From Mactra quadrangularis (lineage: Eukaryota > Mollusca > Bivalvia > Venerida > Mactridae), in contig CM046297.1 in NCBI GenBank assembly GCA_025267735.1, forward strand, positions 31,956,011 through 32,020,010: 64,000 bases of DNA. Direction: 5' to 3'. Shown piece after piece: positions 22,240 through 34,629 of the stretch. Position 1 is the stretch's first letter, and each line of letters opens with the position of its first letter. The position numbers and the translations under genes are program-made. The notes under the pieces were generated by a model, which did not search any database, had not been told where the DNA came from, and saw nothing but the letters and a program-made list of their open reading frames with translations.

Positions 22240-24850
22240 CTGTGACGTCATTCCATTGTATTCACAGTACCGTATATCTAATAATGTACAGGTAGCCGTC
22301 CAATATTAGGATTTCTCGTCCATTATCTGATGTGTTAGGACAATATCTAACGTGTAAGTCTAATATTGTACTACACGCTAGATATTGTCCAACACATCAG
22401 ATAATGTACGCATAACCTTAATAGTGAACGATTACCTGTTCAATGAATAAACCAAACGAACGAGTGAAGTTATTTATTGATTCATTTATAGAACAAAAAT
22501 TGACAAATAAAATCAAAATTGTAAATTCTGTACTCATTCTCCTTCGAAATGAAGACGTTAATAATAATAATGTTATTCCTGTTCACATTTAGTCGACGTG
22601 GCACTGTCGTTCTGAAAATGAAAAAAAATAAAAAGATATGCTTAAGTATAGCAAATACCAATTTTAAGACCCAAAGTATGTTTTTTATCATTTGGACATT
22701 TCTCTGTTATGTAGGGTCTTATATTTAGGACTACCTCTCTCCGTGATCAAATAATCATAGGTTTGAGCCTTGAAGCGACTATAGATTAGAATGTAAAAAG
22801 AAGGGCAGACATTATGTCAGTGAAACATTTTTACGGGGTATTTGGTGCACACGGGGCTCAGGTTCAGGTCTCCATGTGACCATACATAATATATTTTTCA
22901 AATATAAACTTACCAATGACCTGTTGCTCCAATATAAGCTTCTTATCAAGCTTACAATAAATCAGCATTGTTTTTCAGGCTGTGACTGACATCGCTTCTT
23001 AGACATGACTGGAATCAGTTGATAATCCACGTTTTCTATGCATGTCAAGCGTTGTAATGAATATATATCCAACAGAAAGATTTCCGAAGTTTATCCATGA
23101 GAAAAATACACTTTAATTCCAGTGATCAATTAGGTCTATCAAAAATTGTTACACTTGTATAATGTACCCGACTAAATGAAGAACAGAAACGAAATGAAAA
23201 ACTACAGTCATAACTACACTTAAACCACAGCTGTGACGTCATTCCATTGTATTCACAGTACCGTATATCTAATAATGTACAGGTAGCCGTCCAATATTAA
23301 GATTACTCGTCCAATATCTGATGTGTTAGGACAATATCTAACGTGTAAGTCTAATATTGTACTACACGCTAGATATTGTCCAACACATCAGATAATGTAC
23401 GCATAACCTTAATAGTGAACGATTACCTGTTCAATGAAAAAACCAAACGAACGAGTGAAGTTATTTATTGATTCATTTATAGAACAAAAATTGACAAATA
23501 AAATCAAAATTGTAAATTCTTTACTCATTCGAAATGAAGTCGTTAATAATAATAATGTTATTCCTGTTCACATTTAGTCGACGTGGCACTGTCGTCCTGA
23601 AAATGAAAAAAAAATAAAAAGATATGTTTAAGTATAGCAAATACCAAGACCCAAAGTAGATTTTAAGCACATTTTAACTCATACTCTGCCAAAAACTGTT
23701 AACCATTTCTTGCGTAAGGTTAATAAGATAAAAATAAAAGAGCGTTCTTTAGAATTAGTTGCAGAACGGAACATGTCATTCGTCATCAACGTAAAGAAGA
23801 TTTATTTTAAATAAAAGTGACTGTGCATTTAGCATGCTGTGACCTTGGCGTCCAGTGAGTGTTTTATTGAGCAATGGCACAGGCAATATTACAACAGAAA
23901 TAATATATTCATGCACTGGGCAACATATATAAACTTTGAAAATATTTCATTAACACTCAGCGTAACCAAAATGATATAGAAACATCGCTAGAACTATATT
24001 TATTTGAAAAATATGACCAACAGACAATATCAAATACAAAAGGTACAGATTTTAGTTAAAAATTAGATCTTATGCACAACGGCCTCTCTCCGTGATCAAA
24101 TAATGATAGGTTTAAGCCTTGAAGCGACTATAGATTAGAATGTAAAAAGAAGGGCAGACATTATGCTTACGAAAGATGTATGTAATATACATATATCATT
24201 AACTGGGACTTGGAACGTTTTGTCAGTGAAACATTTTTACGGGGTATTTGGTGCACACGGGGCTCAGGTTCAGGTCTCCATGTGACCATTGTTTACATAA
24301 TATATTTTGCAAATATAAACTTACCAATGACCTGTTGCTCCAATATAAGCTTCTTATCAAGCTTATAAGAAATCAGCCTTGTTTTTCAGGCTGTGACTGA
24401 CATCGCTTCTTAGACATTACTGGAATCAGTTGATAATCCACGTTTTCTATGCATGTCAAGCGTTGAAATGAATATATATCCAACAGAAAGATTTCCGAAG
24501 TTTATCCATGAGAAAAATACACTTTAATTCCAGTGATCAATTAGGTCTATCAAAAATTGTTACATTTGTATAATGTACCCGACTAAATGAAGAACAGAAA
24601 CGAAATGAAAAACTACAGTCATAACTACACAAAAGTTTACATGTGAAAAGATCTGCACGAAAATCTCGCGAACAGAAAATTCATTAAATTGTCGGACTTA
24701 AGGGGCACCATACGGGAAACAATAAATAGTTTCTATATTTATTTAAATTCTATAAATAAATGATTTAAAAGTATAATTTTTAAATCGTTATTTGTATAGG
24801 TGTAAATTATAATTGAGTTTGTATCATAATAATAATAATCTGTAGGTAAG

Positions 24851-24989
24851 CTGTGGTTTAAGTAAGATATACCCCTCGAGCTGCCCAATATGTTAGACAT
24901 TGGATACGCTTCGGCGCTAACGCGCCTCAGCTATCCAATATCTAACATATTGTACAGCTCTCGTGGTATATCCCTTACTTAAACCACAG
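24851..24989. repeat. Palindrome at the unit 3/4 junction
   Basis: Same 139-bp palindrome as at 22101. The equivalent is missing at the 2/3 junction (23222), where the internal deletion has removed the left arm. Confidence 0.85.
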
Positions 24990-26610
24990 CTGTGACGTCA
25001 TTCCATTGTATTCACAGTACCGTATATCTAATAATGTACAGGTAGCCGTCCAATATTAAGATTACTCGTCCAATATCTGATGTGTTAGGACAATATCTAA
25101 CGTGTAAGTCTAATATTGTACTACACGCTAGATATTGTCCAACACATCAGACAATGTACGCATAACCTTAATAGTGAACGATTACCTGTTCAATGAATAA
25201 ACCAAACGAACGAGTGAAGTTATTTATTGATTCATTTATAGAACAAAAATTGACAAATAAAATCAAAATTGTAAATTCTGTACTCATTCTCCTTGGTAAT
25301 GAAGACGTTAATAATAATAATGTTATTCCTGTTCACATTTAGTCGACGTGGCACTGTCGTTCTGAAAATGAAAAAAAAATAAAAAGATATGCTTAAGTAT
25401 AGCAAATACCAAGACCCAAAGTAGATTTTAAGCGCATTTTAACTCATACTCTGCCAAAAACTGTTAACCATTTCTTGCGTAAGGTTAATAAGATAAAAAT
25501 AAAAGAGCGTTCTTAGAATTAGTTGCAGAACGGCACATGTCATTCGTCATCAACGTAAAGAAGATTTATTTTAAAAGTGACTGTGCATTTAGCATGCTGT
25601 GACCTTGGCGTCCAGTGAGTGTTTTATTGAGCAATGGCACAGGCAATATTTACAACAGAAATAATATATTCATGCACTGGGCAACATATATAAACTTTGA
25701 AAATATTTCATTAACACTCAGCGTAACCAAAATGATATAGAAACATCGCTAGAACTATATTTATTTGAAAAATATGACCAATAGACAATATCAAATACAA
25801 AAGGTACAGATTTTAGTTAAAATTAGATCTTATGCACAACGGCCTCTCTCCGTGATCAAATAATCATAGGTTTGAGCCTTGAAGCGACTATAGATTAGAA
25901 TGTTAAAAGAAGGGCAGACATTATGCTTACGAAAGATGTATGTAATATACATATATCATTAACTGGGACTTGGAACGTTTTGTCAGTGAAACATTTTTAC
26001 GGGGTATTTGGTGCACACGGGGCTCAGGTTCAGGTCTCCATGTGACCATTGTTTACATAATATATTTTGCAAATATAAACTTACCAATGACCTGTTGCTC
26101 CAATATAAGCTTCTTATCAAGCTTATAAGAAATCAGCATTGTTTTTCAGGCTGTGACTGACATCGCTTCTTAGACATGACTGGAATCAGTTGATAATCCA
26201 CGTTTTCTATGCATGTCAAGCGTTGTAATGAATGTATATCCAACAGAAAGATTTCCGAAGTTTATCCATGAGAAAAATACACTTTAATTCCAGTGATCAA
26301 TTAGGTCTATCAAAAATTGTTACACTTGTATAATGTACCCGACTAAATGAAGAACAGAAACGAAATGAAAAACTACAGTCATAACTACACATAAGTTTAC
26401 ATGTGAAAAGATCTGCACGAAAATCTCGCGAACAGAAAATTCATTAAATTGTCGGACTTAAGGGGCACCATACGGGAAACAATAAATAGTTTCCATATTT
26501 ATTTAAATTCTATAAATAAATGATTTAAAAGTATAATTTTTAAATCGTTATTTGTATAGGTGTAAATTATAATTGAGTTTGTATCATAATAATAATAATC
26601 TGTAGGTAAG

Positions 26611-26749
26611 CTGTGGTTTAAGTAAGATATACCCCTCGAGCTGCCCAATATGTTAGACATTGGATACGCTTCGGCGCTAACGCGCCTCAGCTATCCAATA
26701 TCTAACATATTGTACAGCTCTCGTGGTATATCCCTTACTTAAACCACAG
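26611..26749. repeat. Palindrome at the unit 4/5 junction
   Basis: Same palindrome, with arms essentially unchanged. Confidence 0.85.
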
Positions 26750-26841
26750 CTGTGACGTCATTCCATTGTTTTCACAGTACCTTATATTCAATAATGTACA
26801 GGTAACCGTCCAATATTAAGATTACTCGTCCATTATCTGGC

Positions 26842-27138
26842 GTGTTTGGACAATATCTAACGTGTAAGTCTAATATTGGACAACACGCTAGATATTGTTC
26901 AAACACACCAGATAATGAACGTGTAACCTTAATAGTGAACAATTACCTTTTTGATGTACTTCAAGAAAAAAAGCAGACGAATGAGGGGAGATTTTTTTCA
27001 TTTATTGAACAAACGTTTGCAAATAAAATCAAAATTTGGAATTCTTCACTCATTTCTCTTCGAAATGAAGACATTAGTATTAACGGTGTAATTCCTGTTC
27101 ACAATATGTTAACGTTGCGGTGTCGTTCTGAAAATTAA
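26842..27138 (+). pseudogene. Open frame in diverged unit 5
   Basis: This 98-codon frame overlaps the hairpin and continues through FDVLQEKKQTNEGRFFSF and NGVIPVHNMLTLRCRSEN. The aligned stretch in units 1-4 is broken by stops (for example TGAAAAAACC and TTATTGATTC). Unit 5 may keep an older, more coding-like state. No family is recognised and function is doubtful. Confidence 0.25.
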
Positions 27139-28373
27139 AAAAGAAATATATAAGTTTGGCATTATACTAAGACACAAACTAGATTTTAACGCATGTAACA
27201 CATTCTCTGTCTAACACTGTTAGCCGTTTCTTGTCCTCAGTTCAACGAATTCAGTTCTGTCCTTCAATATAACAACGTGTGATAAAACAAAATAAAGCTT
27301 TTTTAGAAATAGTTGCAGAATGGAACATATCATTCGTCATCAGCTCAGAAAAAAATAATTTGAATAAAATGGACAGTGTGCAGAACACTAAATTATTCTT
27401 GCACTGGACAACAGAAACATGGTAGACATTGCTTTAGCACTCAGTGATGCCAAAATGACATTGACAAGTCGCAAGTTGTCAACGATACATACTAACTTTC
27501 ACAGTATAAATATATGTACTAAGAACTTTAGGATATTTTAGGTGGTTCATGCTTTTTACCAATACTATGAAATTGTTTGCACCGCTTGCGCACGGACGGA
27601 AAACGTACAAATTTGAGTTCCGAATTAGGTCTTGCGCAACTGTCTCTCTCCATGATCAAATAATCATAGGTTTGAGCCTTGAATCGAACATAGATTGATA
27701 TGTGAACAGAAGGGCAGACATGTTGCTTACGAAAGATGCAATATTTACTTGGTGCACACAGGGCTCAGGTTCAGGTCTCTAAGTGGCTATTATTTACATA
27801 ATATATTTTTCATTTATTTATAAACTTACTTATGACTTGTTTCTGCAATATATGGCTCTCGTCAAGTTTATTAGAAATCAGCCTTGTGTCAGGCTGTGGC
27901 TAATATCGCTTCTTGGACATGGCTGGAATCAGTTGATAATCCACATTTTCTATGCATTGCAACCATTGTAATGTATTTATATCCAAATGAAAGATTTCCG
28001 AATGATGAATAGTATATCCATGAAAACAAACACAGTAATTCCAATCATGATTATTTAGTTTTTCTCACATGTGTATAATATACCCGACTAAATGAAGAAC
28101 AGAAACGAAATGAACAACCACTGTCATAAATACACATTAGTTTACATGTGAATGGATATGCACGAAAATCTCGTGAACAAACGATTCATTAATTTGTCAA
28201 ACAAAAGGTGTACCATTTGGGAAACAATTAATTTTTTCTATATCTATTTAAATTCTATAAATTTATTACTTTTTGTTGAAGTTGAAATGTATAACTCCTT
28301 AATCGGTATTTGTGATATGTGCGTGTAAGCTAAAATTCATTTTGTATCACAATAATAATAATCTGTAGGTAAG

Positions 28374-28507
28374 CTGTGATTTAAGTAAGATATACCCCTC
28401 GAGGTGCCCAATATGTTAGACATTGGATACGCTTCGGCGCTAACGCGCCTCAGCTATCCAATATCTAACATATTGGACACCTCTCGGGGTATATCCCTTA
28501 CATAAAT
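28374..28507. repeat. Palindrome closing unit 5
   Basis: Same palindrome with a few changes (CTGTGATTTAAG at left; TATTGGACACCTCTCGGGG at right). It marks the right edge of the array. Confidence 0.8.
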
Positions 28508-28631
28508 AGTTTCAGATCAACTAAACGCTCGTGAGAGAAAGATACCCTCAAATCAAATTCGTTTGTAAAAATGTGGTCCATGCCCAATCAATGTACATGT
28601 GTAACTAATCACTCGAATCGTTGTGTAAGTC

Positions 28632-28796
28632 GGATATTAACCTCGTGCTACGGATTTTCTACATGTTAAAACAACATGGCATTGGACTTCTCAAAATCCT
28701 CAAACGCTTCGCGTTTTCGGATTTTCACGAGAAGTCCGCGGCCAGGTTGTTCTAACCCAGAAAACCCTCGCACTCAGTTAATATCCTTTACGTAAT
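28632..28796. repeat. 165-bp hairpin with GCTTCGC tip
   Basis: Imperfect arms of about 75 bp pair GGATATTAACCTCGTGC with its inverse at ATATCC. The tip is CAAACGCTTCGCGTTTTCGG, so the loop is GCTTCGC (GCGAAGC on the other strand). Confidence 0.8.
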
Positions 28797-29559
28797 CCAT
28801 AATTGTGAATAATCATACAGTAATGTACTCCATGACCGATTTAAATCCTAAATATAATGTATATCAACATGTTGTAAAACGAAAGAGTGAATGAAATCTT
28901 ATCGAGACAATATACACAAACAACGTTTTCCACGTGCATTGCGTGTGTTGCCTCGATTTGGTTCCGTTCATAAATTTAGCTAGGGCGTATCTGTGCCTTT
29001 TCTTTATCTTCGTAGCTAACAACCCCATACCAAAATAAAATCTTTATTTTATTATCATAATTATATATAACTTGTTAAGACAACTTTCTGTAACTTTGAT
29101 TATTATTATTCAATCGCATGTATTACTCATACCATACATAACTCTGACATTCATATCTCTTTTTTAAAATTATGATGTCCACTACCTTTAGCTATGGCTG
29201 ACTATTCTTTTCGTTTAGCTTTGTTTTGTTGTAGTTGATTTTCCTTCTCACTTTTTGTTGAAATGTTGTACACCTCATGTATAACCTATTTAAAGTGTAT
29301 TTCAACAATGTCACATAAATTATGAACTGATTGCTGGTTTTTTAGAGCTGGAAATTTTAACTCTCAACTATTTACTACTCGACGCTATGTTGCATTGATT
29401 GTAATCGTGACCTCATTAGAGACATCAATTGTTTGCTATATTTTCTTATACATGTATATTACTAGCAAATTTATATCTCTTCCTTCCACCGGATACCAAT
29501 GTATTATTTAATTTATATCTGTCTTTTCCTTTTGCTGTACAACATGTACCTGAGTTGAA
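28797..29559. other. AT-rich DNA, possibly LINE 3' region
   Basis: No open frame of note. Its right end leads into GAAAATAAAAGATTTGTTCTG, so part may be the 3' untranslated part of a LINE. Confidence 0.35.
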
Positions 29560-29590
29560 AATAAAAGATTTGTTCTGTTCTGTTCTGTTT
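29560..29590 (+). repeat. LINE-like 3' tail (TTCTG)n
   Basis: An AATAAAA signal is followed by repeated TTCTG. A similar tail occurs inverted at 21179 and in weaker form at 46770-46790. Confidence 0.5.
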
Positions 29591-30002
29591 CTATGTTTAC
29601 AGTCAATCTAACCAACATAGCTTAGTGGAGTTTGATTGTGAAACATTCTCTCGCCTACGTATTTATAAAGAAGGACATATGTCAGTCACTGATCAAGACA
29701 CGTGTTTAGAATTGAGTTAAAACTTAGGCTCAGAGATGAATACCCTTTCAGTGACAGTAGGACGATTGGCCACCGATGAGTTTTTAATCTTTATTTCCTC
29801 CAAAATGGGAGAGAATATACCTTGAATAGATTATATAGATTATTACATAGATTATATAAATATATACGAAAATCATATATACATGTAATACATTAAGTAT
29901 ATATACGACAACATACATAACAACGGCTGACTCAAGCAAGCTGATGCATTGATCACGTGGTCTTTTACTTATTAATTATCAAACGTAGTAATATAGTTTA
30001 GA

Positions 30003-30470
30003 AACATTCATTTTTGGAAGGATTTTTTTTCAAAAATTCCTTTCTATGGCAGCGCTCTTCGAAATTTGAAAAAGACTCATAATTGAATTCTGTTGCGACC
30101 CAGAAAATTGTGCAACAGAAAAATGTGTATACTTTCAATCGCAGATGAATTAAAAAAAACTGATTCGAACAAATACTTAAAATTATATTCAATTTTTTAC
30201 TCACATTAATCAAACATTATTCTGTGTACGGAGAAAAGTTATTTTGTATTATTGCGCATTTCTATCTGCCACACACTTGTATTGTATACATATTTAGCAG
30301 AACTTATTGTAGCCGCTGCCGTGGCCTAGTGGTTAGCATGTCTGACAACGAATACGGAGATCGCGGGTTCTAAACCCGGTCGCAGTAGGTCATAACCTAT
30401 ACATTTTTTATTTTGGTTTAGGCTACAAGAATTTGATCATATGTTCGTCAGATTTACCGCACTTAAAAAT
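30003..30470 (+). repeat. Composite repeat X, copy 1, with tRNA-like head
   Basis: Shares CCTTTCTATGGCAGCGCTC, GTTGCGACCCAGAAAA and TCTGTGTACGGAGAAAAGTT with copies at 30860 and 55520. At 30312-30389 it carries a tRNA-like module with A box GTGGCCTAGTGG and B box GGGTTCTAAACCC. Confidence 0.65.
30312..30389 (+). repeat. tRNA-like module (SINE head), not a tRNA gene
   Basis: The A box (TGGCCTAGTGGTTAGCA) and B box (GGTTCTAAACC) are well spaced and a T-arm can form. The 5' GCCGCTGCC has no complementary 3' acceptor strand, and the module sits inside repeat X, which also carries it at 55854. Confidence 0.65.
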
Positions 30471-30859
30471 TCAGAAAATGAAAAAAAATAATTTTGCTCT
30501 AGTTAATATTCACTTATAAAATGAATACACCAATTATAAATGCAATACACGTTTACCATAAACTTTATATTAAAACACATGATCATCAGTTGAACACTGA
30601 CGTAAACTTGATGTCTCCATCAACTCTACACAGCTTAGGATACGTGACGTCATATGTTCCCCTTGCTGTGTAAAATTATTCAAAATACTATTGGTGACAA
30701 GCAGGTAAGACAGGGTAGAATATTTAACATTATAATTGTTAATGCCCCAAAATACTAAACAGACTTATTTTGAAATAAAGTTGTATTTTGCATAACGTAC
30801 CCCATTGACGACTATATGTGACAAAAGGTTTAGTCAATTTTTATTTTACAAGGGTGCTG

Positions 30860-31390
30860 ATGTAATTGTTTTCTTCCACATAATTTTGGTATATTTACAT
30901 TCTATGTCAGCACTCTGCGAAAATTGTAAAAGAACGAACAACACCTTCAACTCAATAGAAATCAATGAGTCAATGCGACCAAAAAATAGTGCAGCAGAAA
31001 AATATGTGTACTATCAAAAGTAGAAAAAAAGTAATTTAAACAAATACTTAAAATTATGATATTTAATGATTTTTACACATTAATCAAACATTATTCTAAC
31101 TGTGCACGGAGAGAAGTTCTTTTGTATTATTCCGCATTAGTATCTACCACACGCTTGTATATAAATACAATTTTAACGAGCGGTTATCACAGCAGGAGAT
31201 TACTTTGAGAGCATAAAGCGCTGGACATTTATCGAAGCAACATAATGTAAGGTTAATCTCTGGATGGGTGTCCGTAGAGGTTTAATGACGGCGCGAAGCG
31301 CATTTCATATATGATTTATTTGTTTATTTTTTTTTATAAGACCACAACAAATTAATCGTTATGTTCGTCTGATTTCCCGCACCTTAAATC
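30860..31390 (+). repeat. Composite repeat X, copy 2 (degraded)
   Basis: Contains CATTCTATGTCAGCACTCTG, GTGCAGCAGAAAAATATGTG and CTGTGCACGGAGAGAAGTTC, matching copy 1. The tRNA-like part is absent or unrecognisable. The terminal TATGTTCGTCTGATTTCCCGC corresponds to the end of the other copies. Confidence 0.55.
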
Positions 31391-31800
31391 CGAAATTTAA
31401 AAAGATTGCCTCCGCACCTTGAAATTAACGCATCATAAATTTCGGAAAAGTCAAAATATTTGACACTCGGCTAAGTAGAATTGAACTGAAAAGTAGTAAT
31501 TTGAGTTCTAAATAACAATGTAAATCAGCATAATTTCACTGTTACGGTGAAGCAGTAATGTATTCTTGTTAACATACGGCATTATAAATTACAATGACAC
31601 AATCCTTTGTTCAGCGATATGATAACTGCACTCTGTCTTAGACCGTAAACTGAACATTTACTCTCTCTACACACCTTATCTTGATGTGTGACGTCATACG
31701 TGTCTTTGTAGTGTAAAAATATGAAGATTGATCCATAGAGAGCAGGTTGGACAGGGAGACAATTTACATTCCATAAACTTATGGTAAATAAATGTCTTAG
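31391..31800. other. Intronic DNA, no feature recognised
   Basis: AT-rich sequence between repeats with no supported gene or repeat. Confidence 0.35.
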
Positions 31801-32160
31801 AAATCGCACAAACTTATTCTTCGCTTTTGCTCGCTTCTCAAAATTCAAAATTTGGAAAAAGATTTTTTTTGCTCTTAGGAACAAAATACATAGAACATGT
31901 GATCAATTTGTTGAGGTCTTAACTCCATGGTAACACATTGTTTAGGTTACATCGTGGCCATCAATCCACCTATCACTGTTCCTGAAAAGACTCAATCTCT
32001 GGATTACTACTAGATGCAATTCAGTGACTGAACACTGCCATATTAAAATGATTTAGAATCAGTGGTAGGAGGGAGAATGACCGAAGAAATTATTTCATGA
32101 CATAGCTCCACGAAAGTATGACCTGTCCGTGAATCAAAACATACAACTTCTCGATCAGTT
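31801..32160 (-). mobile_element. SINE body (antisense) in composite repeat
   Basis: 31905-32160 matches the reverse complement of the tRNA-Lys SINE body and proximal head, including CTCCACGAAAGTATG and CAGTGACTGAACACTGCC. The flank at 31801-31904, with TCGCTTTTGCTCGCTTCTCAAAA and ACAAAATACATAGAACATGTG, is shared with 33080 and 56040. The tRNA head is truncated. Confidence 0.7.
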
Positions 32161-33060
32161 GAATAATGTGCATGTAAAATGAAATATGAAACATATTTGA
32201 TTATGAATGATAAAGAGATGATGATGGATATCGAAATAGTAACTTAGGACTCCTAAAATCGTTCAAAAATTCCTTCCAACAGTACTTTCAGTACTTTGAT
32301 TATTTTATAGGGATGCTAACTCTAAAATCCTCATACATGTTGACTTAAGTACTCTGGGTAGTTGTTTGTTGTTGAGTCATTCCCATATTATCCAAATAAT
32401 ATAACTTTATTAATTTTATACTCAAAAAGTCAACAGGACTTGTTCATTTATATTTTACAGGGGTGCTCAGCTGGTACTCATTCTGGATTACTTAATTATA
32501 TTGAGCAGTCGTATGTTGTTGAGTCCATATCTTATTTACCCTATAACATTAAGACTTTACTTAAACACCAAAATCAACAGGTTTGATCTATCATTATGTT
32601 AGCGGAGCTGATTCTAAATTATACAGAAATATTGGAAGTATTTAATTGAAGGTTAATATTGAATGAATTCACTTAATGTATTAGCTATGCAGTATAATAA
32701 TATAGAATAGTAAATGCAAATGGAACAAAATACAGTCATTTATGATGTATGTACCATATTAAAAGCATTTACGCATGTTAACAGCAAGTAATCTTTCCCA
32801 CAACAACCTGCAAAATAATCAGAACTATATACCCTGTATCCCAATATTAAAATAATAAAGTTCAAGTAAGAAAGATTTTGACATATTTTATCTTTGAATG
32901 TACATGATTGTATCACATCAATATGCTGAATAAATGACCAACTGGTATAAACACTAAAAAGTTACTTATAATGATTTTCTGAACTACACGTTATAATGTG
33001 GTTTTCTGTAAAAAGTTCATATTTAACATGTATTTTTACATTTGGTATATAAATGTTCAT
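32161..33060. other. AT-rich DNA with partial repeat flanks
   Basis: 32165-32300 shares AAATGAAATATGAAACA and TCCTTCCAACAGTACTTTCA with 33450-33600 and 56380-56470. A loose duplication of a GTTGTTGAGTC segment is near 32365 and 32515. No gene is seen. Confidence 0.4.
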
Positions 33061-33069
33061 GAAAATAAC

Positions 33070-33600
33070 ACAAATTTATTACTCGCCTTTCGCTCGCTTC
33101 TCAAAATGCCAAAATGAAGAAAAAAAATTTGCTGGCTCGCTCCATTTTTTAAAGACAAAATTCATAGAACATATGATCAATTTGTTGTGGCCTTAACGCC
33201 ATAGCGATACATATCGTATAGGTTATATCACGGAGATCAGTCCATCCACTCACTGTTCCTGAAAAGGCTAAATCACTGGATTCAGCTGTTAACCAACAAC
33301 AAGGCTCATCAGTGACTGACTACTGCTCTACATGATTTAAAATCAGTGGTAGGAAGGAAAATGGCCGTAGAAATTATTTCATAACTAAGCTCCACGAAAG
33401 TATGCCCCGCCCGGGAATCAAATCTACAACCCCTCGATCAGTAGAATAATGGGCATGTAAAATGAAATATGAAACACAGTTGACTATTGAATGATATAGA
33501 GATAATGAGGGATATCGAAATTGTATTTTTGAACTCTAAAATGATAAAATCCTCCAAAAAGTCCTTCCAACAGTACTTTCAATACTTTGATTTTGTAATA
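33070..33600 (-). mobile_element. SINE body (antisense) in composite repeat, second copy
   Basis: 33184-33445 is the reverse complement of the SINE body. Flanks on both sides (TTTCGCTCGCTTCTCAAAAT at left; TGAAATATGAAACACAGTTG at right) match the copies at 31801 and 56040, so the SINE and its host repeat were amplified together. Confidence 0.7.
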
Positions 33601-33798
33601 TCAATAGCTTGACAAAGCAATAATAAATATATCACAATGTCGTCCGTTATAATTAAACATTTTGGACATATTTGAATATAGGAAGTAGAAACAAGTTTAC
33701 TAATTATTTGTACAATCTTTTTACACATGCCGGTATAGTAGAAATATAAGATCCATAAAATACAAGACGTCTTTGTACATCACAAAATTGAGGAATAG

Positions 33799-34241
33799 TA
33801 GGGGTGTAACAATACGGTAAAAACCGTATTGCAATATATTACAATATGCAGAAACCGTATTGCAATATATTGCAATACGTACCATATCTTAGACATGCAA
33901 AGCATTAATTAATGCATGTACCTCGTCCTAATTGGATCAGCATAGCACGCATATGGGTATTTTCAAATGATCTCTTACCCAAATGCTTGGTTTGAAACAG
34001 ACTCTTGAAGATATTTTTCCTTGAATTGATTAATGTTTAACCTTTAAAAGCACAGTAAGAGTATTTAAAGTATTCAATTCATTTAACATTTGTTTAAACA
34101 TTTAACAATCAGATTCTGATAAAAACCAGCAGTATAACACTTAACTACAAAAACCGGTTCAAGGAAAAACGAACCGGTTAAAAACCGTTAGAACTCGTAT
34201 TGCAATATTAACCGGTATATCGGTTAACCGTTACACCCTTA
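33799..34241. mobile_element. hAT-type MITE with 8-bp target duplication
   Basis: Ends are TAGGGGTGTAAC at left and GTTACACCCTTA at right (inverse TAAGGGTGTAAC). They are flanked by the direct repeat AGGAATAG at 33791-33798 and 34242-34249. Inside are inverted words such as ACCGTATTGCAATAT. At 443 bp with no ORF it is a non-autonomous element. An 8-bp duplication and a TAGGGGTGTAAC-like end are typical of hAT transposons. Confidence 0.85.
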
Positions 34242-34355
34242 AGGAATAGTCACTTTCCATGAGTCTGCATATTCTATCAATATGGTCATTGACCAGCTTC
34301 AAGAACGCACTGTTTAATAGTCAGTTTCCATGCATACTTAGACGGGAAAGTACCA

Positions 34356-34629
34356 TTTTGTATATATGTTGTAAGAACAGTACTCAAATCATATTTTGTA
34401 TATATGTTGTAAGAACAGTACTCAAATCATATTTTGTAATATATGTTGTAATAACAGTACTCAAATCATATTTTGTATATATGTTGTAAGAACAGTACTC
34501 AAATCATATTTTGAATATATGTTGTAAGAACAGTACTCAAATCATATTTTGTAATATATGTTGTAATAACAGTACTCAAATCATATTTTGTATATATGTT
34601 GTAAGAACAGTACTCAAATCATATTTTGT
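34356..34629 (+). repeat. 38/39-bp minisatellite with 115-bp higher-order unit
   Basis: Seven copies of GTAAGAACAGTACTCAAATC... start at 34371, 34409, 34448, 34486, 34524, 34563 and 34601. The periods 38, 39, 38 repeat twice, giving a 115-bp trimer. The third monomer of each trimer has GTAATAACAG in place of GTAAGAACAG. Confidence 0.9.

Larger units (their letters stand above)
20283..28500 (+). repeat. Tandem array of five 1.76-kb units
   Basis: Units start at AAACCACAGCTGTGACGTCA: 20283, 22231, 23222, 24981 and 26741. Lengths are 1948, 991, 1759, 1760 and 1760. The first is longer because of a (GAACA)n/CACTCA-rich insertion at about 21179-21352. The second is shorter because an internal block of about 770 bp is missing. 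Units 1-4 are near-identical; unit 5 is clearly diverged. Each begins with a palindromic TGACGTCA and holds an imperfect 70-bp-arm hairpin. Full units end in a second palindrome that spans the junction. No gene with conserved coding is visible; short frames repeat because the DNA repeats. Confidence 0.9.

Noticed and set aside
20534..22691. Minus-strand 67-69-codon frames (RTTVPRRLNVNRNN...) repeated in the array
   Set aside because: They recur only because the DNA unit recurs, lie in AT-rich sequence and show no family features.
30312..30389. Functional tRNA gene
   Set aside because: A and B boxes are good but the acceptor stem does not pair, and the module recurs inside a dispersed repeat.
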